NCBI GenBank assembly: GCA_963830495.1
Contig: CAWHMS010000003.1
Span: 434,001-498,000, forward strand
Direction of reading: 5' to 3'
DNA length: 64,000 bases
DNA from: CAWHMS01 sp963830495
Lineage (GTDB): Bacteria > Actinomycetota > Actinomycetes > Propionibacteriales > Nocardioidaceae
Under the pieces are notes generated by a model, which saw only the letters and a program-made list of their open reading frames with translations, did not search any database and was not told the DNA's origin. This document shows positions 42,023-52,954 of the stretch, one piece after another (within the stretch, counting starts at the first letter, position 1; each line of letters opens with the position of its first letter). The position numbers were made by a program, and so were the translations under genes.

Positions 42023-43256
42023 CCCGCCCCGTCGGCACCGCCCCGCCGACCAGCGCGGCCGCCAGGGAGCGCAGTCCTCGCGTCAGTCGGGCGTCCGGTG
42101 CACACTCGGACAGGCTGCGACCGCTGACGAGTGCCTTGTCACAGGCAGCCGGGTCGTCGGGCAAGGTGGCCATCACCGGGAAGCCGGTGGCTCGTCGGAC
42201 GGTCTCGCCGATCTCCTCGGCCGGCCACCCCAGAGTCGGCCGGGTGCGGTTGACCACGACGTACGGCGCCACGGTCGGCAGCACGTCGGTCAACTCGTCG
42301 AGTCCGCGGATCAGCCGGCTCAGGCCGATCGGATCGGCTGCACCCACCACGATCACGGCGTCGGCCCGATCGAGCGCCTCGATCGTGGCGCCGTTACGAC
42401 GTGGGGCCGTCGTGTCGTAGCTGATCTCCTCGTCGCGCTCGAGGCTGAAGCCGCAGTCGACGACCACCAGCGAGGCCAGCTCTCGGCAGGTGTCGAGCAC
42501 GCTGCGGAGCAGCACCGGTCGTACCTCGATCCACCGGTCGGCGCGGGGAAGCCCGGTCAGCACCCGCAGCCGGTCGTCGACCTGCCGAGAGTGCCGAGCG
42601 AGGACGGCGCCGTCCAGGCCGCCGACGTTGGCGGCGCGACAGGCGGCGAGTAGGCCGGAGGACTCGTCGAGAAGCCCGAGCTGCTGGCCAGACGATCCGC
42701 CGTAGACGTCCGCGTCGACCAACATCGAGTCGACGCGGAGCCGGGCGGACTCCGCAGCGAGACCGAGGGCGACCGTCGACCGGCCAGGGGCGCCGGCCGG
42801 TCCCCACACGACGACGACCCGTCCTCGCCGGCGCGGCTCGACCCCGAGGCCGGCCGCACGCGAGACTTCCGCGCCTGCCACCCGGCCGCTGCCAGGCTCA
42901 CGGACCATCTCTCGGGCCCGGGAGATGACGACAGCCACCTCGGCCAGCTCCTCAGGTGACACCACCGTGCGGACTCCGAGCCGGGTGAGTGTCTCGCGAT
43001 CCCCTGCGGCGTTCGCGTCGCACAGGCCGATCACCACGACTCCCCGATCAGCCACCTCGCTGATCGCGTCGGCGTCGAGTCCGCGCAGCGGCAGCGCCAC
43101 CAGGGCGGCCTCGGCCTGACCGGTGGCGGCCATGGCGACCAGGTCCGCCACGTCGACGCAGCGGCGTACGACGTCGACGTCGGCTCGGCTGGTGAGCTCG
43201 GGAAGCACCGTGGTCTCAAGCTCGACGGAGCCGACCGCGACCAGCAGCGCGACCAC
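41991..43256 (-). CDS. CpaE/MinD-like ATPase-type protein
   Basis: 421 residues, GTG start one base after the upstream SAF gene. An N-terminal receiver-like region (about 1-125) is followed by a MinD/CpaE ATPase-like domain: VVVVWGPAGAPGRSTVALGL is a deviant Walker A with GRST instead of GKST, then VDADVYGGSSGQ and VVVDCGFSLERD. CpaE proteins position Tad/Flp pilus machines, but no tadA/B/C genes are here. The missing Walker lysine may mean a non-hydrolysing member. Partner: SAF/CpaB-like protein. Confidence 0.78.
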   Translation of the reverse strand: MVALLVAVGSVELETTVLPELTSRADVDVVRRCVDVADLVAMAATGQAEAALVALPLRGLDADAISEVADRGVVVIGLCDANAAGDRETLTRLGVRTVVSPEELAEVAVVISRAREMVREPGSGRVAGAEVSRAAGLGVEPRRRGRVVVVWGPAGAPGRSTVALGLAAESARLRVDSMLVDADVYGGSSGQQLGLLDESSGLLAACRAANVGGLDGAVLARHSRQVDDRLRVLTGLPRADRWIEVRPVLLRSVLDTCRELASLVVVDCGFSLERDEEISYDTTAPRRNGATIEALDRADAVIVVGAADPIGLSRLIRGLDELTDVLPTVAPYVVVNRTRPTLGWPAEEIGETVRRATGFPVMATLPDDPAACDKALVSGRSLSECAPDARLTRGLRSLAAALVGGAVPTGRVRWRTAARGR

Positions 43257-43257
43257 G

Positions 43258-43944
43258 TCAGCTCCCGACTCGGACGAGCACGACCGTCTGACCGTTGAGC
43301 GCGTCCAACGTCGTGCCCAGGTCCACACCGTCAGGTAGTGCCACCAACACCTGCTGGTCGGCAGAGACACCGCTGGGTCCTGCCTCGGACCTGGCGACGA
43401 CCGAAACGCCCTCCAGGACCCGCTGTGGTGCTCCGGTGCCGGCGTCGGCGGGAACCGCCCACACGTCGACCCGGTCGCCCACGGCAAGTCCGCTCGGGAC
43501 ACCCGCTCCGCTGACACCGAGAGGCAGCTCACGCGGCACCGCGACCTCTTCGGAGGTGAGTGCCGCCGCTGGTAGCAGCTCGCCCGAGCCCAGCGCACGA
43601 TCGGTGCGCAGCCCCGACGGGAGCGGCTCGTCAGCCGACACGTAGGCGGCCGCCTGATCATCCCCGTCGAACTGCACGTCGGCGACCTCGAGGTCGGCTT
43701 CGGTGACGACCTGCCCGGGCTCCAGATCGTCGTCCAGCCGCCAGACCGCCACGGTGTCGTCGGCTGCGGCAAGGATTCGGGAGGCGACCAGCACACTCGA
43801 CGCCACGAGCAGGATGCCGATCCAAAGACGCGGATCCTGCCAACGCCGACGGCCGATCCGGGTGGCGGGGAGTGACGCCGGCGGCGCGTGTGCAGTGGGC
43901 GGCGCGGCCGGACGTCCGCGGTGCGTGACGGACATGGCGCTCAT
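43258..43944 (-). CDS. SAF-domain membrane protein (CpaB/RcpC-like)
   Basis: 228 residues. One membrane segment (about 37-57: LWIGILLVASSVLVASRIL) then a SAF domain: LEPGQVVTEADLEVADVQFD and VPRELPLGVSGAGVPSGLAVGDRVDVWAV. Such proteins are the CpaB part of Tad/Flp pilus assembly. Coupled to the CpaE-like gene by a 1-base gap. No pilin or secretin gene is seen, so the pair may have another role in this clade. ATG at 43935 is an alternative start. Confidence 0.8.
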   Translation of the reverse strand: MSAMSVTHRGRPAAPPTAHAPPASLPATRIGRRRWQDPRLWIGILLVASSVLVASRILAAADDTVAVWRLDDDLEPGQVVTEADLEVADVQFDGDDQAAAYVSADEPLPSGLRTDRALGSGELLPAAALTSEEVAVPRELPLGVSGAGVPSGLAVGDRVDVWAVPADAGTGAPQRVLEGVSVVARSEAGPSGVSADQQVLVALPDGVDLGTTLDALNGQTVVLVRVGS

Positions 43945-44037
43945 TCTGCCCAGATCCCGTCAAGCATGAAAAGGTCTGTGCACAGCGGCGGAGCCGGTCC
44001 CGGGTTGTCCGCAGGTCGACATGCGAAGATCGAGACC

Positions 44038-44295
44038 ATGCCCGACGGTCCACGGTTCCTGCCTCTGGCCGACGTCGCCGAGATCCTGAACATCTCGACA
44101 GCCCAGGCCTACGCTCTCGTACGACGGGGAGAGCTGCCGGCCATCAGGATCGGCGGCCGCGGCCAGTGGCGGGTCGAAGCCAGCGTCCTCGAGGAGTACA
44201 TCGCGGGGCTCTACAGGGACACCCGCGCCTACGTCCAGCGGTATCCGAAGTCAGCGGATGGCAGCGACCACGAACACAACGCCGAGGTCGACTGA
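44038..44295 (+). CDS. BldC-like helix-turn-helix regulator
   Basis: 85 residues. MerR-like/excisionase-type HTH: PLADVAEILNISTAQAYALV followed by RRGELPAIRIGGRGQWRV, the wing typical of BldC and excisionase-family proteins. No ribosome site precedes ATG 44038, so a leaderless mRNA is possible. It is divergent from the SAF-CpaE pair. BldC in Streptomyces binds direct repeats and delays sporulation genes; here its targets are unknown, but a direct repeat lies before the LysM gene 0.7 kb away. Confidence 0.85.
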   Translation: MPDGPRFLPLADVAEILNISTAQAYALVRRGELPAIRIGGRGQWRVEASVLEEYIAGLYRDTRAYVQRYPKSADGSDHEHNAEVD

Positions 44296-44320
44296 GCCCG
44301 CCGCCTCGCACTAGGCCCGG

Positions 44321-44890
44321 TCACCAGGAGGGCTGCCGGTGCAGGCTCGCCAGCGCCGTGAGCGGGACCGTACGTCGCCCATGGAGGTTGCCGGGCCGCG
44401 CCACCTCACCGATCTCGTGCTCGGCGACCTCGCACCAGTCCTGGCCGACCCGCCCCAAGGTGCCGTGCAGTCGGCTGCCCTCCCGCAGCACGACCGTGAC
44501 GGCTGATCTATCGGCGGCCACTCCCCGAAGCACCGACGCCAGACCCAGCCGTGCCTCGACGGCGCCGACGCTGTCAGGACTGACCGCCTCCGTGCTCAGG
44601 TCCCACACCGAGGCGACCGCGAGCAGCGCGACCAGCGACTCACTCTCGCCGGGCCGATCGCCGTCAAGCAGCACGTGGTCAGGCCCCACCCGAGTGACGA
44701 CACCTGCCAGCTCGCCGGCTCCGGTGACGAGCAGCCGCAGCGGAGCGCCCAGGTGGCGGCGCAGCCGGTTGACCAAGGCCACCTGGGCGTTCTCGCCTCG
44801 GATGCGGTCGGCGATCTCGGCCGCCCGCTGCTGACTCTCCAGCGCTCGCGCCCGGCCCTCCAGGTCTGCGAAGAGCTCATCCCAGCGCAC
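44321..44890 (-). CDS. Conserved actinobacterial protein of unknown function
   Basis: 189 residues from the GTG at 44890 (VRWDELFADLEGRARALES), the conserved family opening. Contains an Lsm/SH3-like beta region (PLRLLVTGAGELAGVVTRVG and DHVLLDGD) and a second one near the C-terminus (LHGTLGRVGQDWCEVAEHE). TAGCGT lies seven bases upstream of the GTG, so the message may be leaderless. No function known. Confidence 0.7.
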   Translation of the reverse strand: MRWDELFADLEGRARALESQQRAAEIADRIRGENAQVALVNRLRRHLGAPLRLLVTGAGELAGVVTRVGPDHVLLDGDRPGESESLVALLAVASVWDLSTEAVSPDSVGAVEARLGLASVLRGVAADRSAVTVVLREGSRLHGTLGRVGQDWCEVAEHEIGEVARPGNLHGRRTVPLTALASLHRQPSW

Positions 44891-44946
44891 CAGGCCGACG
44901 CTAGCGGACCGTCGGGGACGGACGGTCATGCCCTGTGGACGGAGCG

Positions 44947-44975
44947 TTGACTGACAGCGTCCGACGGCGTAGAAC
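44947..44975 (+). promoter_or_regulatory. Candidate promoter of the LysM gene
   Basis: TTGACT (44947-44952), 17-base spacer, TAGAAC (44970-44975). Start would fall within the direct repeats just downstream. Confidence 0.55.
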
Positions 44976-44992
44976 ATCAAACAGCATCAAAC
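44975..44992. promoter_or_regulatory. Two direct repeats CATCAAAC with 10-bp period
   Basis: CATCAAAC at 44975-44982 and 44985-44992, two bases apart, so both face the same side of the helix. They sit at the start of the LysM transcript. Cooperative direct-repeat binding is known for BldC, and a BldC-like gene lies at 44038, but the link is inference. Confidence 0.45.
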
Positions 44993-45016
44993 GTTAGTAA
45001 ACGAAGGAGAACCTCT

Positions 45017-45676
45017 GTGTTCCTCGCCCAGACGGTACGCCGCGCCGCCTGTCTTGTCGTCCTGGCTCTCGCTTCGGCGGCGGCAGCCACCACGGGCGCG
45101 TCGAGTCTCCGTCAGTTCGCATCACAGGTCGGCCAACCATCCAGTGCGACGCTTGCCGAGCTGATCGCCTCCCTCGCCGCAGCGGTCGGCTGTCTCGCCG
45201 CCCTGGGGCTCACCGGCTGTGGAGTTGCCGTCGTGGTGTCGGGCCGGCATCCGACGTCGACCGTCGGCCGCGCGATCGTCGTGCTCGTGCCGTCGTGGTG
45301 GCGTCGGGCGCTGCTGCTCGCCTGCGGTGTCACGCTGGCGACCCCGGGGCTGGCGTCCGCTGCCGGCGGGTCCGCCCCGCACGCCCACGCGAGCGACACC
45401 TCCTGCTCGCCGCCATGTGTCGCCGTAGTCCGACTCGACGGCCTACCGCTCCCCGAGCTGCCGACGGCGCGGGACCCAGGCGGGCAGAGCATCGTGGTCG
45501 CGCCCGGTGACTCGTTGTGGCGCATCGCCGCGGAGCGACTCGGCTCAGACGCCGGTGACGCCGAGATCCTCGACCTGGTGGAGCGCACCTACCGCGCCAA
45601 TCGGGCGGCGGTCGGCGGCGACCCGGACCTGATCTTCCCCGGAACGCTACTCACCGTCCCCGGAGGTATCCGATGA
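45017..45676 (+). CDS. LysM-domain membrane protein
   Basis: 219 residues, GTG start after GAAGGAGA. Three N-terminal membrane segments (about 10-25, 45-70, 90-115), then an outside region with a Cys pair (CSPPC) and a C-terminal LysM domain: VVAPGDSLWRIAAERLG, a 19-residue linker to TYRANRAAVGG, and LIFPGTLLTVPGG. LysM binds peptidoglycan. It overlaps the next (Rv3235-family) gene by 4 bases. Confidence 0.88.
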   Translation: MFLAQTVRRAACLVVLALASAAAATTGASSLRQFASQVGQPSSATLAELIASLAAAVGCLAALGLTGCGVAVVVSGRHPTSTVGRAIVVLVPSWWRRALLLACGVTLATPGLASAAGGSAPHAHASDTSCSPPCVAVVRLDGLPLPELPTARDPGGQSIVVAPGDSLWRIAAERLGSDAGDAEILDLVERTYRANRAAVGGDPDLIFPGTLLTVPGGIR

Positions 45677-46182
45677 CCACACCCTCGCCCGCGCCCACGA
45701 GCTGGCCTGAGACCGAGCGACTGGACCGACCAGTTGGCACCTACACCCAGGGCGCCCTCGCACTGAGCTATCCCCTACCGAGCGGACTCGACAGCGCGCC
45801 ACAGTCCCGGGCGCTGACCGTCGTGCAACCGGTCGACCACCGGGCTGTCGGCGCCACGGCCGAGGGCTGGGCGGCGCGGTTTCTCCAGGCCGTTCTCGAG
45901 GTGATGTCCTGCGAGCGACCGCTGACCCAGCTGATCCGCTGGACAGACGAGCAGGTCTACAGCGAGATCGCCCGGCGCCGGCAGGTGGTGTCGACTCGTC
46001 TCCGGCACGTGCCGGTGCGTGCCGGTCGCCAGCAGGTTGCCACCGTGCATCTCTGCCAGGTGACCGCCGAGCGCGCCGAGATCTCCGCACGGTTCACCAA
46101 CGGGCGTCGATCACATGCGCTGGCCGCCCGGCTGGACCTGCACCGAGGTCGCTGGGTGTGCACAGCGATCGAGTTCGAATGA
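45673..46182 (+). CDS. Rv3235 family protein
   Basis: 169 residues, starts in the ATGA overlap with the LysM gene. Conserved block PLTQLIRWTDEQVYSEIARR and VHLCQVTAERAEISARF, with a C-terminal DLHRGRWVCTAIEFE; this is the actinobacterial family named after M. tuberculosis Rv3235, which likewise lies near secA. Function unknown; SecA-associated context is family knowledge. Confidence 0.82.
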   Translation: MTTPSPAPTSWPETERLDRPVGTYTQGALALSYPLPSGLDSAPQSRALTVVQPVDHRAVGATAEGWAARFLQAVLEVMSCERPLTQLIRWTDEQVYSEIARRRQVVSTRLRHVPVRAGRQQVATVHLCQVTAERAEISARFTNGRRSHALAARLDLHRGRWVCTAIEFE

Positions 46183-46224
46183 CCAGGGAGGCTGACCTGC
46201 GCTGCATTGCGGCAGACTGCGGAC

Positions 46225-46890
46225 GTGGACGACCTCGACCGGGAGGTGCGGTGGCACCTCTACCACGCCCTGGCAGACACCGGTCGCGCGCTCGATGTCT
46301 GGGAGGTCGCCGAGCGCACGGGCACGAGCGCTGAGCAGGCCGGCCACAGCGTGCGTCGGCTGGCCGACCAGCGGCATCTGGTGCTCGCGGAGGACGACAC
46401 GGTCGTGATGGCACATCCGTTCGCCACCATTCCGCTGGGCTTCTCCGTCATGAGCAGCTCGACCCTGTGGTGGGGAGGCTGTGCCTGGGACTCTTTCGCA
46501 CTGCCGCAGCTGATCCCGGGCGCGGCCGAGGTGCTGGTCGCCACCCGCTGTCCAGGCTGTGCCCGGGCGCTGAGCTGGGTCATCGGACGGGAGGCGCCTC
46601 CGGCCGGTGACGAGGTCGCCCACTTCCTGGTGCCGGCGCACCGGATGTGGGACGACGTCGTCCACACCTGCGGTCACCAGCGGCTGTTCTGCACCGACGA
46701 GTGCGTCGAGAGCTGGCTGGCCAGGACCGGGAGCACCCGGGGATACGTCATGGACCTGGCCACGCTGTGGCGACTGGCGGAGCACTGGTACGACGGTCGC
46801 CTCGACCGCGACTACGTGCGGCGCGAGCCGGACCAGGCCGGCGACTACTTCCGCGCGGTCGGGCTCCACGGTCCCTTCTGGGGCCTCTGA
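46225..46890 (+). CDS. MerB-like organomercurial-lyase family protein
   Basis: 221 residues from GTG 46225 (TTG 46207 is possible). N-terminal winged-helix part, then the MerB-like core VMAHPFATIPLGFSV and GGCAWDSFALPQL, where Cys and Asp are in the C-x-x-D spacing of MerB Cys96/Asp99. A second Cys region HTCGHQRLFCTDECVESWL corresponds to the catalytic Cys159 area but has extra Cys residues. Extra CPGC adds a possible metal site. No merA, merR or transporter is adjacent, so mercury resistance is not established. Convergent with secA, 12 bases apart. Confidence 0.75.
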   Translation: MDDLDREVRWHLYHALADTGRALDVWEVAERTGTSAEQAGHSVRRLADQRHLVLAEDDTVVMAHPFATIPLGFSVMSSSTLWWGGCAWDSFALPQLIPGAAEVLVATRCPGCARALSWVIGREAPPAGDEVAHFLVPAHRMWDDVVHTCGHQRLFCTDECVESWLARTGSTRGYVMDLATLWRLAEHWYDGRLDRDYVRREPDQAGDYFRAVGLHGPFWGL

Positions 46891-46902
46891 TCCTCCGGCA
46901 GC

Positions 46903-49777
<2,875 letters not shown>

Positions 49778-49938
49778 CGAGCGGAACTCCCTGTCGCAGG
49801 TGTTGCGGATGTACGTCGGCACGCACCTTCGTCCGAAGGCGCGGCGTCAATCCTAACCGGGCGCTCCCCGCCTCCCGCCCATCGCGTTGTGGCTGAAGCT
49901 TTTCACCACCTGGGCGTGGCAAGGTTCAGCCACAAGGG

Positions 49939-51147
49939 TCACAGGGCGAGCGACAGCTCCGGGCTGAGATCGCCGCGCGGCTCCACCAGGACGGTGCTCA
50001 GCCCGAGCCAGCCAGCCAGTCGCTGCAAGTCGACGGCCAGGGCGGTGGCGGCGTGGTCTGGCGCATCGACCTCGGCGTAGGCGGCCTTGACTACCAACAC
50101 ACCGCCCTTGCGGTCGGCCTTGAGGTCGACCCGGGCGACAAGCCGGTCTCCGAGCAGGAACGGGAGCACGTAGTAGCCGTACTGTCGCTTGGGTTCCGGG
50201 ACATAAATCTCGATCCGGTAGTGAAATCCGAAGATCTTCAATGTCCGCTCGCGCTCCCAGACCACCGGGTCGAAGGGGCTGAGCAGCGCGGATGCGTCGA
50301 CGCGACGAGGCACCCGGGCATCGTGATGCAGGTACGCCGGTCGGTCCCAGCCCTCGATCCGAACAGGGATCAGCTCACCGGCCTCGACCAGCTCGTCGAT
50401 CGCCGGCCCGACCAAGCCGATCTGCTCGGGGTCGTGATGCATCCGGTAGTAATCACGCAGGCAGTGCGCCGTTCCTACGCCGTGGGAGATCGCTGCCCGG
50501 CGAAGCAGCTCTCGCGCAGCCTCCTCAGGCGACGGGGTCGGCGCATCGAGCCACACCTGCGGGATCACCCGCTCGGGCAGGTCGTACAGCCGCTCGAACG
50601 ACGAGCTACGGCCCGCGACGGCGAGCCGACCGGCGGCGAAGAGGTACTCCAGCACCTTCTTGGTGTCCGACCAGTTCCAGCCCCAGTGGTCCCTGCTGCG
50701 CGGCAGGCCCTCATCGAGGTCGCTGGCCGTGCTCGCACCGCGTTCACGCAGCTGGGCGACGATCGAGTCGACCAGCTGCGGGTTGTGGCGGATGGCGACC
50801 CACGCGTGACCGCGGCTCTCGTAACCGGCCATTCGGTGCTGCATGTGGGGCCAGAGCTCGACCGGCATGTACGCCGCCACGTGCGCCCAGTACTCGACCA
50901 GCCGCCGAGGCGGCCGTTGGGCTGCTCGACTCAGTAGCCCCACGTCGTACGGGCCCATCCGGCTGTACAGCGGCATGAAGTGAGCCCGCTGCAGCACGTT
51001 GACCGAGTCGATCTGGAGCACGCCGGTGCGCCGGACGGTGCGGGTGAGCGTGCGGAAGGTCGGCCTCGCGTGTGCCGGGTCGAGGAACCCTTGGGCGGCG
51101 AGCGCCACCCGCCTGGCCTGCGCCCGGCTCAGTGTCTCGGGGGTCAC
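49939..51147 (-). CDS. YcaQ-like winged-helix DNA glycosylase family protein
   Basis: 402 residues, GTG start overlapping the stop of the response-regulator gene (GTGA). Family blocks: RALEYWAHV-like RLVEYWAHVAAYMPVELWP, TKKVLEYLFAAGRLAV and a C-terminal RFDPxxW-type LSPFDPVVWERERTLKIFGF. YcaQ removes interstrand crosslinks and alkylated bases. Translationally linked to the regulator upstream, an arrangement whose meaning is unclear. Confidence 0.88.
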   Translation of the reverse strand: MTPETLSRAQARRVALAAQGFLDPAHARPTFRTLTRTVRRTGVLQIDSVNVLQRAHFMPLYSRMGPYDVGLLSRAAQRPPRRLVEYWAHVAAYMPVELWPHMQHRMAGYESRGHAWVAIRHNPQLVDSIVAQLRERGASTASDLDEGLPRSRDHWGWNWSDTKKVLEYLFAAGRLAVAGRSSSFERLYDLPERVIPQVWLDAPTPSPEEAARELLRRAAISHGVGTAHCLRDYYRMHHDPEQIGLVGPAIDELVEAGELIPVRIEGWDRPAYLHHDARVPRRVDASALLSPFDPVVWERERTLKIFGFHYRIEIYVPEPKRQYGYYVLPFLLGDRLVARVDLKADRKGGVLVVKAAYAEVDAPDHAATALAVDLQRLAGWLGLSTVLVEPRGDLSPELSLAL

Positions 51148-51845
51148 GGAATGTCGAGGAGCTTCTCGCGTACGGCGTACATGACCGCCTCCATCCGCGA
51201 GTGCAGCTGCAGCTTCTCGAGGATGTTGCGGACATGGTTCTTGACCGTGTTCTCGCTGATGAACAGATCCTTGGCGATCTCGCGGTTGTTGAGCCCGCGT
51301 GCGACCAGGCTCAGCACCTCCAGCTCGCGGTCGGTCAGCTTGGGGATCGCGACGTCGGGCTTGGTGCCCGCCCTGGAGATCGTCTTGAACTCCTCCAGCA
51401 GTTTGGTGGCCATGGCCGGACTGATCAGCGACTGACCGTCGGCGACCACCTTGATCGCCTGGGCAACCTGGTCGATCGAGGCGTCCTTGAGCAGGTAGCC
51501 CGAGGCGCCGTTCTTGATCGCGTCGTAGAGATCGGCCTCTTCGTCGGACATGGTCAGCATGATGATCTTGGCGGTCGGCGCGACCTGCTTGATCGTCATG
51601 CACGCCTCGATGCCCGACACCGCGGGCATGCGGACGTCCATCAAGATCACGTCGGGCACCAGCGCGGCGGCCAGCTCGGCGGCCTTCTCGCCGTCGGACG
51701 CCTCCCCGACCACGTCGATGTCGTCCTCGGCACCGATCAACATGACCAGCCCCCGACGGAACAGCTCCTGATCGTCGACGACCACGACCCGGATCGGCTC
51801 GCTTCGGGGCGCTGCCGATGCGGCGTCTTGCTCCATGCGCGCCAT
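51144..51845 (-). CDS. NarL/LuxR-type response regulator
   Basis: 233 residues. Receiver domain with VVVVDDQELFRRGLV, phospho-acceptor in DVILMDVRMPAVSG, and switch residues LTMSDE and LLKDAS. C-terminal LuxR HTH: LTDRELEVLSLVARGLNNREI and ISENTVKNHVRNI. No sensor kinase is adjacent. The same slot in M. tuberculosis has no such gene, so this is a local insertion into the secA-hpf block. Start ATG 51845 or the fourth residue 51836. Confidence 0.92.
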   Translation of the reverse strand: MARMEQDAASAAPRSEPIRVVVVDDQELFRRGLVMLIGAEDDIDVVGEASDGEKAAELAAALVPDVILMDVRMPAVSGIEACMTIKQVAPTAKIIMLTMSDEEADLYDAIKNGASGYLLKDASIDQVAQAIKVVADGQSLISPAMATKLLEEFKTISRAGTKPDVAIPKLTDRELEVLSLVARGLNNREIAKDLFISENTVKNHVRNILEKLQLHSRMEAVMYAVREKLLDIP

Positions 51846-51909
51846 GATCGCACGGACCCCCGACGTCGCGCAGGTAGGTGGAGCGGCGAACGGCCGCGGG
51901 AGCCGGCGG

Positions 51910-52527
51910 CTAGCCCGTCAGTCTGATGACCCCGTAGTCGTAGCCCTTACGGCGATAGACGACAGCGGGCGTCTCGTTCTCCTTGTCCATGAACAGGTAG
52001 AAGTCGTGCCCGACCAGCTCCATCTCGTGCAGCGCCTGGTCGAGCGTCATCGGCGCGGCTTCGTGCGACTTCTCGCGGACGACCAAGGGGCCGTCACCGA
52101 CGACCGTGAGCGGCCCCACCTTGCGCTCTTCGGGCCTGCCGTCCTCCTCGGTGAGCGAGGCCTCCGGAGCCGTGTAGGCGTCGGCCATCGCCTGCGCAAG
52201 CGACGCGGGCTTGCGGGACCCGTGATGGATCCGGCGGCGGTCGGCCGCCTTGCGCGCCTGCGAGCTGAGCCGCTCGACCGCCTTGTCCAGCGCCGCCATC
52301 TTGTCCTCGGCTGCGGCCTCGGCCCGCATGACCGGCCCTCTGCTGCGAATCGTGATCTCGACCCGTACCTGCTGGTCGGCCAGTCGAGGGTTGGCCTCCT
52401 CGGACACGGAGACGTCGACCCGGATGATGCGATGGTCGTACTTCTCCAACCGCGCCAGCTTCTCCTCGACATGGCTGCGGTAGCGATCCGACACCTCACA
52501 GTGGCGACCTGTGACCACGACTTCCAC
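51910..52527 (-). CDS. hpf: Long-form ribosome hibernation promoting factor (HPF/RaiA)
   Basis: 205 residues from GTG 52527; AAGGAGG (52539-52533) is five bases upstream and decides the start over a longer TTG frame. N-terminal HPF/S30AE domain (VVVTGRHCEVSDRYRSHVEEK) and C-terminal dimerisation domain (MTLDQALHEMELVGHDFYLF, VVYRRKGYDYGVIRL), the long form that makes 100S ribosome dimers. A structured RNA candidate precedes it on the same strand. Confidence 0.95.
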   Translation of the reverse strand: MEVVVTGRHCEVSDRYRSHVEEKLARLEKYDHRIIRVDVSVSEEANPRLADQQVRVEITIRSRGPVMRAEAAAEDKMAALDKAVERLSSQARKAADRRRIHHGSRKPASLAQAMADAYTAPEASLTEEDGRPEERKVGPLTVVGDGPLVVREKSHEAAPMTLDQALHEMELVGHDFYLFMDKENETPAVVYRRKGYDYGVIRLTG

Positions 52528-52954
52528 GCGTGCCTCCTTCACGGCCAAAGAGTGATCGCCCCGACGGGGTCACACTCGTGCGGGCAGCAGCTGAGCTGCT
52601 CAGAGATGCGGCACCCGTCCGGCCGACCTGGTCTTCGTCCCCACACTCGCCTGCTGAGGCTTTCGCAGCTCTTGCCACTAACGGCCTTCTCTCGGCAGCG
52701 GCGAGCATGCGGCTCGCCACCGAGGCAGGACTTACGACTAAGCCGCACCGTGCTCAGCGAGGTCACCCTCGCCTTACGTGGGCCGTTTCGCCTGCGGCTG
52801 GCTTCGGCTTGCGGATCCCGGCGCTGCCGGAGCAGAACCAGATCTGCGCAACCACGGACCCGGACGGGTGCCATGGACAGACTGTAGTCGCTCGTCCTGA
52901 CCCGTGGCAGCCCTTCGCTCCAGCGGACGGCGCTGCGCCGGCCGGGCACGCGGC
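52528..52954. other. 427-base gap between comF and hpf
   Basis: No protein gene on either strand: frames present lack ribosome sites and family features. It holds the hpf ribosome site, the 263-base structured RNA candidate, and 82 bases (52873-52954) that presumably contain its promoter, where I see no clear hexamers. Confidence 0.6.
52610..52872 (-). ncRNA. Candidate raiA-class structured RNA
   Basis: A 13-bp perfect pair, GGCACCCGTCCGG (52872-52860 on the minus strand) with CCGGACGGGTGCC (52622-52610), closes 237 bases. Inside, still on the minus strand, are GCGAGG/CCTCGC (52772-52757), an extended stem built on GGCGAGC/GCTCGCC (52718-52700) with CTCGG/CCGAG outside it, and several smaller stems. 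The position, between comF and hpf (raiA) and upstream of the latter, is where the raiA RNA motif is known in actinobacteria and Firmicutes. It ends 83 bases before the hpf start. I did not check it against the consensus, so the class is inferred from context. Confidence 0.55.
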
